The position numbers and the translations under genes are program-made. The notes beneath the pieces were generated by a model, which was not told the origin of the DNA, did not search any database, and saw nothing but the letters and a program-made list of their open reading frames with translations. Positions 12,418 to 23,170 of a stretch of DNA of 64,000 bases are shown in pieces (positions within the stretch are counted from its first letter, which is position 1; every line of letters begins with the position of its first letter). Source of the DNA: Dioscorea cayenensis subsp. rotundata (Eukaryota > Streptophyta > Magnoliopsida > Dioscoreales > Dioscoreaceae); NCBI RefSeq assembly GCF_009730915.1, contig NC_052475.1, positions 28,457,016 through 28,521,015 on the forward strand, in the 5' to 3' direction.

Positions 12418-12704
12418 TCAAATTGGTTTCTCTACTTTTCTCTTTTTTCTTTTGGTCCCTCTACTCAGAAATACTCTCAAGTAATCCCTCTATATTTGAA
12501 AATGGTTCTATTTAGTCCATTCTATACTAAAAATAGGTCAATTATTTGCTGTATTTTCAAAAGTAGAGAGACTAGATGGAAGAAATTAAAGGTAGAGAGA
12601 CCAAATTGGGTCATTTTCAAAAGTAAATAATTAGTGAGCCGCATTTCTAAATAGATGGACCAAAAGAGAAGAAAGAGAAAAATAGGGGGATCGGATATTA
12701 TACC
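12418..12704. mobile_element. Mutator-type MITE with 9-bp target duplication
   Basis: A 287-bp foldback element. Its ends are inverted repeats of about 65 bp: both read GGTATAATA inward and share TTTTCTCTTT, CTTTTGGTCC and AGAAAT blocks. The identical 9-mer TTTTTAAAA flanks both sides (12409-12417 and 12705-12713), the target duplication size of the Mutator superfamily. There is no transposase ORF. The two arms differ at many positions, so the insertion is not recent. Confidence 0.88.
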
Positions 12705-12844
12705 TTTTTAAAATTCAGTTAATTTATATATATCTCTTGACTCTACATATATGATTGGAATGTATGTTACCTAATTTACTGTTATCGAGACAAATTTGGT
12801 AAATATCTGAAAGGGTAGTTTTGTCTTTTTGAAAAGCTTTGGAT

Positions 12845-13015
12845 TGTTATCACGTGCGTGACAGGTGGCGTACATGTGCTCCATACGGCGCCGCATGCCG
12901 AGCACTGTAATGAGCTCTTGTGGGCCCCGATTATTTGATCATCGCTGACGTGGCATTACTTTTTGGCTGTTACGCCGACCGCACGGCACAGCGTACGACC
13001 GATGGCTATCAATGC
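12845..13015. promoter_or_regulatory. GC-rich island with ACGT-core boxes
   Basis: A GC-rich patch in very AT-rich surroundings. It contains a CACGTG-like box at about 12851, TGACGTGGC at about 12947-12955, GGCGCC, GGGCCC and several CG dinucleotides. The nearest recognised genes are more than 1.4 kb to the left (LRR 5' end) and 6.5 kb to the right. It might be a distal regulatory element or the remnant of a promoter. No ORF supports a gene. Confidence 0.3.
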
Positions 13016-15617
13016 TGGATCCCATGTACTATAATTATACGCAAACGTTGCTATCAATATTGATTAAAAATAATAATAATAATAATAATTTATTTATTTA
13101 TTTAAAATAAATCAAATTTAATTTTTATTTTAAAATTTTAAAAAAATGAAAACAAAACCGCTGCCCATAGCTTGCAAATCCTGTTTAACATAGTTGGGGT
13201 AGTCTTTATCCTTTCTTCTTCCCATAAAATTTGATCTTGTGGATTGATGCATTTAGTATTCCGTTCTTTGTGATATATGGTTTGGTATTCTTATCTTTGT
13301 AATAAATGGTCTAAAAATAAATACATTTGAGGTCATATAAATTAAATTGATTTATTCTCAAATTATAGTTAGGTATAACAACAGTTGCTTGGCCTATTAG
13401 TACCGTGTCATTTTGTGTAAGATTTTCAAAACCTATGCAAGGCCAAAGTAAAGTATTATTGACCTTACGAGTGCGCTATAAGGTGTTGTTAAGCTTGTGA
13501 GTGCGCTCCACATCTGTATCTATCTCTGATTTAAATCTTAAATGGGGTGCTTGTCGTCTAATGTAAAAAAAAACTTATGATTAAATAAATTTTTAAACAC
13601 CATATAGTTGATATATCTTTTGAGCATTATGAATATCAAATAAGTTCATTAGAATGTTTAAATTAAAAAAAACTCTATTTTTTTTTAAAAAAAAATAGTT
13701 TCTAGTTCTAGACTTATTTTCAAATTTTAATAAATTTAGATATATTTATAGACATCAGATTGTTTGACATATCTGGACAAAGAAAAAGGATATATATATA
13801 TATATATATTATTTATCGAATTGTTTAGAACATCAAATGGACCACTTTCGTTTAAATGAATATTTTTTTCATAAAATGTTTGGAAAAACAAAAGTTATGA
13901 GAACATAGATTCAAAGTTACACCAACTACTCCATAAAATTCTTCTTATAAGAGTAGTTGCTAGTCACTATTAATCAAGTCTTTTTAGCTTGCATTGTGTT
14001 AAACCCACTAGTAATGATGTATCATCATCCCACATTAATTGCATCACACCAAACATCAAATAATAATACTTATGAACTCTAATTTTATTTATTAAATCCA
14101 AATCCACACTAGGAGGAAAAAAATATGAACATCATCACAATATTTTCATTTTATTTTAATAATAAAATTTGATTTTAATTTCTTTGTTATTCACTTTAAA
14201 TTTGGTATCCACAATATAAGTCAATTTTTATAGGCCAGATCACTTGAAATAGATATACACCCTCCTCATTTAATATATATATCTATACATGCACATGACT
14301 ACACAACACAAAAGGAGTCATTCAAATAAATAGCATGCAAACCTCTGCCATATGATATGATCATTCTTTATATCAGTCTCTCTCAATCAATATTTTTTGG
14401 TTTTTTTGGCATAGAATTAATTAATTAAACGGTCAAGGCATGAATGTTTGGTATCAATTAGTGGGTGGCCTTCAATTTATAGTGTGCATGAAATGTGTGT
14501 CTCTCTTCCCTTCTCACACAATATATAGTACGAAAATTTGAACAAAATAGACCGACAAATTCAAATATCATATTTTTCTTATGAGTATTGTTGTATGGCA
14601 ATAATAGAGTATTAAAAAGACATGATTCTAAATTTCTAATATGAAAAAGAAACATCAAACCAAATTCAATTTTCAACTCCTCTCAAAGAATAATATATAT
14701 TTTTTTATTAATAAAATGTTGATAGGACAAGTGTCTATTCCTCCAAATTCATTATGCATTATTAAACTATATATTCCATCATAACTTAAGGTACTAAATT
14801 AATATCTATGACATTTGGTTGAAATTAAAATATGCTTATATATGTATATATATATATATATATATCGAACACAAGAAACAAAATAATAATAGTTTGTTTG
14901 ATGATCAAACCAAGAAACGACCAACTAAAGTTTTAATTAAGGAAAATAATATGATCCTCTTACTTAGATTGGGTTAGGGGATGATTGTATATTTGTGAGC
15001 TTTCCAACAACTATAAATAACAAATATCTAATATTTAATAAATTTTGGATTATATATTTGTCTATATATATATATGTAGACAGATTTTTTTCTCAATGGA
15101 TATATATATATATATATATATCTATCCATGCAAGTGTTTAAATTTGAAATTACTTGCTTATGCCATCCAAATTTTTACTATTTGAACTAACTCCAATTGT
15201 GAGTAATAAATACTTTCAATGAACATGTAATTATTTTTGAGTTGATAATAACGTATTCATGTGCCAACTTTTTTTTTTAACAAGTTTTTAAAATCTATTG
15301 CTTAATAAAAACATTGATTTCAACCCGGCATTAGTACTAGTTTTCCATCAAATAAACCGAATCTATTTTTAATTAAATTTATGGTTTTTGATCATACTCC
15401 AATAACAATGTTTTATATGAGATAAATCACAATTTATGTCACTTCCTTCCATGTATTTATCTTTTTATTTTATATTGAAATCATGTATAATTAATTAGCC
15501 GATTTGAACTGTCACTTGATTGTTTTTAAATTACATTATTTGTGGACCCATGCGTATAATGTTACCTATAATATTAGGATATATCTCATCTCATACCCAC
15601 AAAAATGGTTCCTCAAA
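13016..15617. other. gene-free AT-rich DNA
   Basis: Contains (AAT)n near 13068-13088 and (AT)n runs near 13790-13810, 14840-14865 and 15100-15120. No protein gene, RNA gene or element with clear ends was recognised. A 72-codon minus-strand ORF at 14458-14676 has no motif and was not called. Confidence 0.45.
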
Positions 15618-15707
15618 TTGAAAGGTTCTTGTGGTGTAGTCCATCTTGTTGAAAGGTTCTTGTGGTGTAGTCCTTCTTGAAAGGTTCTTGTGGTGTAGTC
15701 CATCTTC
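15618..15707. repeat. three tandem copies of a ~30 bp unit
   Basis: GAAAGGTTCTTGTGGTGTAG occurs three times, starting at 15620, 15651 and 15679. The near-identity of the copies indicates a recent expansion. No gene overlaps it. Confidence 0.9.
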
Positions 15708-18435
15708 TTCTCAAACTCTATTATAATGCATCTTGTTGTTATCTAGTTTCATTATGATTACAAAGTTTATTTTTTGATTTTTTTTTCTCTAAACATTATA
15801 AATTATATATATACATCCATAAAAATTATATTTATTAATTTATATATCTCGACAAATCAATTTTATTTATTAATATGCTTCTATACTATAAGTGAACAAA
15901 AAAAATATAAAAAAATTACACGATTCTTTACTCTTATCTTTGGATTCATTTAAAAAAAAATAATGAAATATATATATATATATTTTTCATAAAATATGTA
16001 AGTTTATTTTCAACCACATGAATACATAAACAAATAAAAATATTTTTGTAGTGATTTAAAAGCAACCATGATTTTTGTAAAGATTTGTATTTTATAAATA
16101 TGATTTCTATAAGGAATGGATTCTAGATGAGAAAATTCCACAAATATATGTGGACATTATTTTGCTCAAAACAATAATTAAAATTTGATGCCATTTATGA
16201 TGCGCAAGTAAAGGAGACATTATATTCTCAAGCAAACATTGTGTTATTAATTATTATTCTTTGATTATGTGAAGAAGAGCTTTGTACCAATATGCTCTAA
16301 TTCTAATAAATAGAGAACCATATAACATCACTGAATTCTTTATAGTTTATTCTTAAATTTAATTTTCAAACTTCTAATCTTTATTAAGCATGTGATAAAT
16401 TAAGATGATGAGGTTCATGTTCATACACGAATATGATAATTTTTTATTTTATTAATTATCAAGTATTGTTTTTAGAGCATAAACTTGTCATTTAGGGGGG
16501 AGTTGTCATGCTTCAATAATGTTTGCCTTGATTAAAGCCACTTGGAATTAAGGCAACAAAACCTTAAGGGAGCTAGGTGATGGGGAAGGGGACATGTTTC
16601 TATGGTCATGAATTCTTTATGGATCTTGTTCTTTCTTTCATGTGAATTAGTCAATGAAGAATGGATGGCATAATATTTTTCTTTTTTAGAAATATATCTC
16701 ATAAAACCTTTCAAGATCTCATCATATTTAGCAAATTTAAAATCTATCCCCATAAATGAATATGTTCTTCTTTAAAATATGCAATTTGGCTCTAATATTG
16801 ATTTTTTTTTATTATTTTATTTTTTAGAGTTTGCAACTCAAATTTTATTAGACCCAATCTAAAAGGCTGACCGTGTGATCTATGGTGATAAGTGAGGGAT
16901 TTATATAAATCTATTTAAAGAATTTAAGTGATTAGATTTCATTTAAATAGTAACAGTGTTAAGTTATGGCTCAAGATTGAGTTGATATTGATTTGATTTG
17001 TAATCAAATTAAAGTTTATTTGAATATAATATAAAGTTTGATTATAGTGAAATAACTTTGACAAACTGAACTATCACTATTATACTCGATTTTAAACATT
17101 ATAAAATCATCGTATCCAATCTTTGTTTTGTCAATGGTTTTGTCCAATTTTAAATTTTTTACATAAAAATATATGTGAAATAATTTTATTTACCATTATG
17201 AGTTATTTCTTTTAGTGCGTGTATAAAATCAATTGATTTGTTTGGATAAATTTTTCTTATACCTTATTATTTATATAAAAAATATATTTCCCCTAACTTT
17301 ATTCAAATCAATATCAAGAAAGGAAACTATCTATATGGTTGATCTAATGTCAAGTGACACCATTAATTGTGAAAGATATGATGGCCATCATGTGAATAGG
17401 ACAAGACCCACAAGGTGACAGTGTCCTTGATCCATGAGACAATAACACATGCATGCCTTTGTTGTTACTTGTTACATACATGCCGAGATTTTAGACCCTT
17501 AATAACGGGTCAAAAAAAGGCTGTCATACCATCATTGAACAACTAACTAATAAATCAACAAGGTTGATCACTTGGTGGGTCAACCAGCACAAGCTGGTTA
17601 GGTGTAGCCATGTTTTAGATGATTTTTTTAATGAAATAATTTTGCATATATCTATCTAGTTTGATTAACTAGATTAACATAATATCATCATCACAACTCA
17701 CAATAGCAGAGTGTTTAAGCATTTAACTGTAATTTAACAAGTTGAGATTCTGACTACCTCGCAATACATGATTAAAGTTATAAATACACTGTATCATGAT
17801 TTGTCCATATCATAAAAAAAAAATAATAATTCATTTTTATTTATATTACACTAACAAATAAAATTTAAACTTAAAAAAAAAATGTGACACTTCCCTCTCA
17901 CTCTCACAAATGAAAGACCCTAATAAGTATTGGAATTGAAGATTGGTCCTTGTCATGGTCTTCAATTTATTTTTGGCTTCCTATTGCCAACATTCTTGAA
18001 TGTTCTTATGCTTATTTCTTGAGCCCATCTTTTCCTTCATGTCTACATCCAAATAATACTTTTGCTAGTTGAATATTAATTCTTTTATTTTGATTTATCA
18101 TTTATTAAAAATTTAATAATTTCTAAAAAATGGGAGATAACCATGTTAAAAATAAAATAAAATAAAATAAAAAACTTAATATGAAATGCAACATTATAAG
18201 GTACCTAAGAATTTTGACCATGAGAATGACATGAAATAATCTACTTCATTAAAAAAAAAAACTTTAATTATAAAATATGCATCCAAAGTCTATGAATTCC
18301 AACTCTTTATTAAAGATTCATAGAGTGGGTTGGGCTACAAATTTGGCACCATGGGCTTGGCCTCTTAATTAAATGGAAAAATCTCATATTACTATTTAAG
18401 ATGGTAGCTTTAGCTTTTGTTTTCTTTACTCTTTA

Positions 18436-18466
<31 letters not shown>

Positions 18467-19430
18467 ATCCAGAACTTTCACAAATTGATAATATTTTGGC
18501 CACAAGAAACTCACTTTTGCAACCACATCAAATTATTCCCTGATGCAGTGTTAGTGATGACCAAGCATTTGTCCATCACATCCTGTTCAAGTATTTCCAA
18601 ATAAAAGATTTCAAAACTGAATAAAATTTTCATTTGGGGAATCTTATTCCCCACTATTTCCTCTACCCATTGGAATAAAGTTAAAAACCAAAAGAAAAGG
18701 ATAAGAAAGAAACTTAAATAATTCTTTTTATAAAGCTTTTTTTTTTCTTTCCAACGCTTAATATATTCCCTTCCCAAGTTCATCATTATAAATTAACTTT
18801 AAATTTAAAATATGGAAGTGAACTCCTCTATAATCTTGTTTTGACAATTCTGCCTTTACATTTTGTCATCCTTAAATCATTTAGTACAAGAATATAACTT
18901 ATATCAAATAATTTAACAAATGAAACATTTTCTATTATTTTTTTATTTACATAATTACACTCCATATTGATTTAAATGGATGGATTCATCTTCTAAACTT
19001 TATTTTTTATTTTATTTTTTTAACAAATGCGACAAGCATAGTTCAGTGAGAGGCATGTGTACGGATCAAAAATTGATCATCTAACTCACTTATCTTTAGG
19101 GGGGGCAAAAAATTAGGCCAATTATATAAATTGATGAAATCTATGAACTCTCAGATATTGGGCCAATTATTTTATACAAGTAATTAAAAAAATATATAAA
19201 TACCACATTCACATTTTTAAAGAATACCAAAAATAAGATTTGACCCTTGAAATATGTCCAAGGTATATTACACAATATATATATATATATATATATAATT
19301 CTTTAAAATTGCCTTTCATTTACCATTTTAAAATCCAATGGCAAAAATGGTAATTTCCTCATCCATCAAAGCAAACTTACAATTAACAAACTCTTTCTTT
19401 GAAAAGCCATATGTAAAGTGAAAACCAGAC
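15708..19430. other. gene-free AT-rich DNA upstream of the metacaspase
   Basis: No gene recognised. (AT)n microsatellites lie at about 18439-18466 and 19275-19297. Short ORFs at 16532-16753, 17233-17418, 18401-18604 and 18511-18786 have no family features. A modestly GC-richer patch at 17340-17520 has a TGATGGCCATCA palindrome and no ORF of note. Confidence 0.45.
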
Positions 19431-19435
19431 CTCTC

Positions 19436-19464
19436 TTTATATCCCTTCTACACCATCATCACCC

Positions 19465-19503
<39 letters not shown>

Positions 19504-19522
19504 GGAGAAGAAAGAATAAAGA
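19436..19522 (+). promoter_or_regulatory. TATA box and (CAA)12 leader of the metacaspase
   Basis: TTTATAT at about 19436-19442 is in TATA position for a start near 19465-19470. From 19468 to 19503 there are twelve uninterrupted CAA triplets, then a short purine-rich stretch and the ATG at 19523. The whole leader would therefore be mostly an unstructured CAA run. (CAA)n is the active core of the tobacco mosaic virus omega translational enhancer, so an effect on translation is plausible but unproven here. Confidence 0.6.
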
Positions 19523-22500
19523 ATGTCATCAAAGGCCAGGACTCAATCATGCAGCTCATGCGGCGATAGGCTGCTTGTGCCGTACCATGCGCGAACCATC
19601 CGGTGCACGCGTTGCCGGTCACTGAGCAGCGTGCACTCCTTCTTCCCGTCGCTGGTTTTCCCCAAAGTTCTGATGAACAACAACTCATACAACAGTTACT
19701 CATCATCCCAACGATACAACTACGACAGGATCACTACTCAACAGTCCTCTATTAGAGGCATGGAGGGTGACTGGCCGGACAGCTTCCCCAAAGTCACCGG
19801 AAAGAAGAGGGCACTGCTCATCGGAATCTCCTACTCTAGTAAAAGATATGAGCTCAAGGGAACTGTTAATGATGTTAACTGCATGAAGTACTTCCTTGTC
19901 AACCATTTCAAGTTCCCTGATGACTCCTTCCTCATTCTCACAGGTATTAATTAATTCCACATGCACATATATATATATATATATATATTTGGATGCATGC
20001 ATGCATGCATGTATGCGTATATCTATTTCAATCCTCTTGTCTTTTTACATTTTTCTTGGGCTTTTAGACTTAAGTTGTAAGAAGGTGTTCACTGGCTTGA
20101 TAATTGAGTTGTAAGATATTTGATTATCATGTTGAAAATTAAAAGCTTAACTCTCTTCTAATATATGATTGAGTGTGCATGGTATTGTATAAATTAAAAA
20201 AAAAATTAATAAGGTAGTTCATATGATGTACATGAAACATCAACAAAAATCTATACTTACGATGAGACTATAAGAAAATCAGGAGTGTTTTAATTCTCTA
20301 CTCTAATTAGAGAGGTCAAGGTTCCATCTATAATTAATCCATATTCTATTCAAAATGATAAATTATTTAATAGCATATTATTGATATTTACTAATTAAAT
20401 TGAGAGTAAGATAATATTAAATTGTAACTTTATTTTAAATGTTATTAGTATCTCTTTGCCATTGATAGTTACCATAAAAATTCATCATATTTCAACCATA
20501 TATTGAAAGAGACTTAAACTTTTGATTTCCTGTATGAGAATCAAATGTTTTACTTTTGACTCATCTTTTATTTTCTAATAAAAGTTATGACATTCATCAC
20601 AAATAGTTTGTACAAAAAATCGCACGAATACTAACCCCATAGTTGGTGTTGCATATATCGGAGCTGAAAATGTTAACCCAGCTCCGGGTTAGTATTCATG
20701 TTGGATTTCGTGAAAGCTATTCGTGATGAATAGTAGCATTTCTATTCTAATAAAGCTATGATTTTATTTAATTTTATATAAAAAAATAATATTTCTTTTT
20801 CACCAAATAAGAAGGGCTAAAATAGGAATACTCTATAAAAGTAAATCAATGGAGATATTGGAGGGAAAAAGTCTTAAAATTTTTTCTTATTTACTTCTTC
20901 GCGTTTCGGTCCCGACCAAACCCTAGCTCGTCATCGTCGCGCTGCTGCCATCAATGGCGTCCTCCAATCTAACCCTTCTCCCATTTGATCTCAGAGGAGG
21001 AGAAGGATCCTCACCGGATCCCAACTCGCCGGAACATACTGAAGGCGATGCAGTGGCTCATATCCGGCGTGAGCTCCGGAAACTCCCTCTTCTTCCACTT
21101 CTCTGGCCATGGTTCCCAGCGCCCATGCCTTGGAGGCGACGAGAATGATGGCTTCGACGAGACTCTCTGCCCGCTTGATTATGAGACCGAGGGGATGATC
21201 GTAGACGACGACATCAACAACATCCTCGTACGGCCATTGCCCACCGGAGTACGGCTTCACGCCATTGTTGATTCTTGCCACAGCGGCACTGTTCTTGATC
21301 TGCCTTACCTCTGCAAGTTGAGCAGGTGATTCAATTTGTGTTTTTTATACAGTTCTTCTCTGTTTAATTGTATTTCTCTTCAAGATGAGCAGGTGATTCA
21401 ATTTGTGTTTCTTTGATCGTTCTTCTTTGTTTAGTTATATTTCTCTGCAAGGTGGTTCAATTTTATGCTTATGGGAATCTTGAAGATTTGTGTCTGGACC
21501 AATGCTTTAGTTATATATAAATGAAATTGGAAGAAGGCATTATAGTTCTGGTTCGAATTATTTCAATTTTCTTGTTCTCAATCTTATGGTTTTTTAATTA
21601 GCAGAAAAATCTCTGTGTAGTTGTGTTGGTTAACATATCGGCTGTATTATTTAGATCCCATGCAATTCTCAATTCTCATGCTTGGCTTTAGCTTAAGGTA
21701 ATTTAAAGTATATAATGGAACATTTAGGATTTTTAGCACCAACATCTCTGATGGAGAGTGTATTTTATGTATGTGCATGCTTTGTTCTGAAAAATATATG
21801 TGAGAATGATTAGCTCCTTATTGCTTTATACAGGACAGGTTCTTTCCAGTGGGAAGATCAAAGCAACAGTTCAAATACATATAAAGGCACTAGTGGTGGG
21901 TTGGCCATTTCATTTAGCGGCTGTGGTGATCATCAGACTTCTGCAGACACTGCTGTGAGTTAATGGCATTTTAAATACTAGCTTGAAGGATTGTTGGAAT
22001 AACTTCTTATTTTGTTTTCTAGTTCATGAGAATGTGGCACAGGCTTAAATTCTCATGCTTGGATTTAAAATATTTGTTGGTTAGATCTAGGTTTGGAAGA
22101 TTGTAGTTTGTGCGGGTTCTCATGTTTGTTGGAAAACTAATATTCAATTCTCTGGTCAAACTTCTGATAATGTTAGTGGGACTGTGGGAGTAATTGTTAT
22201 TGCCAGTAGCATATCAAGGCACACCCAGTAGCATATCAAGGCACACCTATTTCAACTTTCTAATGCATCAAGATTCTGCAGTTTCCATTGCATTGATATG
22301 GTAATATGAAAATAGGAGTCTGAATGCGCGTTCATATTAAGCATCTCTGTTCTTCGTATCTAGCACTCTAGATCCTAAACATTCATGTTTAGCACCTCTT
22401 TTGTCATTTTTTGGTGCATGCTGTTGATCCATAGGTACGATAAACTTTATATCTCATATTTCTGTTCCTAATGTCTTCCTTAATCATGCTTTGACATTAA

Positions 22501-23170
22501 TTATTATTTGTGTTGTGTGCTTTATGGTTGCATGATTGGATTTTGGTTTGGCCTTAATTGTTTTCCTTGAAAATGAAGATCTTACCAACAACTAAGATCA
22601 TCATTATTCTTTCAGGCCCTTTCGAATGATGTTACGACTGGTGCTATGACATTCTGTTTTATTCAAGCTGTGATAAGTGAACCTGGATTGACCTATGGTC
22701 GCATTCTCAGTGCCATGCGCACTGCAATTCGAGATGCTGGCATGGGTGCCCCTTTCTCTGGTCCTATAGCTGCTCTTTTCAAAAAAGTGTTCAAGTGTGG
22801 CATAGACCAGGTATTGCCACTACTATGATCTTATTTTTTATGATTCCATTAGATGTTAACTTTGCAGAACTTACAGATAGGCTTGATCTTTTCATTTAAG
22901 ATGCTCAAGATAGTTTGTGGTGATTACTCTTTTCTATTCTCTAATGGTTAATCTGTCAAATTTTTACAAAATATTTAGACTTTCAATATTTGCTTGACAT
23001 GTCAGAATGTCTGCCATTCTTTCTTTATTTAGCTTATCATGAACCATTATCAGAAAACATGATTGATCTATCATAGAATTGAGTCAGACTTGCTTCATAT
23101 ATGTTTGCAGGAACCTCAGCTTGCTTCTTCAGAGAAGTTTGATATACATCGGATGCCATTCATTCTGTAG
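19523..23170 (+). CDS. MC1: type I metacaspase with LSD1-type zinc finger
   Basis: Five exons, 19523-19943, 20995-21325, 21834-21954, 22616-22810 and 23111-23170, encode 375 residues, close to AtMC1. Metacaspases are Ca-dependent cysteine proteases that cut after Arg or Lys and control programmed cell death and protein-aggregate clearance. The N-terminus has a zinc-finger pattern (Cys10, Cys13, Cys28, Cys31) as in LSD1, followed by a short Ser/Asn/Tyr-rich linker. The caspase-like p20 domain has the catalytic dyad His179 (HFSGHG) and Cys235 (DSCHSG), with the adjacent DETLCPLD and GMIVDDDIN motifs. The p10 part ends FDIHRMPFIL. The lack of a long p20-p10 linker and the N-terminal finger both point to type I. 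Intron 1 holds a foldback element, and the exon 2 donor is duplicated 67 bases downstream. Confidence 0.93.
20573..20763. mobile_element. foldback (MITE-like) element in metacaspase intron 1
   Basis: Two 46-bp arms, 20592-20637 and 20686-20731, are imperfect inverted repeats sharing ATTCATCAC and GAATACTAACCC blocks. The loop contains a second, perfect 7-bp hairpin (GGAGCTG 20660-20666, CAGCTCC 20679-20685). Outside the arms, near-identical direct repeats (CTAATAAAAGTTATGA about 20575-20590, CTAATAAAGCTATGA about 20747-20761) could be remnants of a target duplication, although about 16 bp is long for a known DNA transposon. The family is not recognised. Confidence 0.5.
21320..21466 (+). repeat. 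67-bp tandem duplication over the exon 2 donor
   Basis: GAGCAGGTGATTCAATTTGT occurs at 21320 and again at 21387, and a shorter third match (CTCTGCAAGGTGGTTCAATTT) follows near 21442. The first copy spans the exon 2 / intron 2 border, so the donor AG|GTGATT exists twice, at 21326 and 21393. Using the second donor would put an in-frame TGA directly after residue 251. Confidence 0.8.

Noticed and set aside
13380-13520. Possible LTR or retroelement piece around GAGTGCGCT repeats
   Set aside because: Two short similar phrases only; no terminal repeats, primer-binding site or coding remnant.
17340-17520. Possible microRNA hairpin around TGATGGCCATCA
   Set aside because: Only a short palindrome; no long paired arms and no match to a plant miRNA I know.
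22204-22252. 24-bp tandem duplication in metacaspase intron 3
   Set aside because: Real but small and away from splice sites; no consequence visible.
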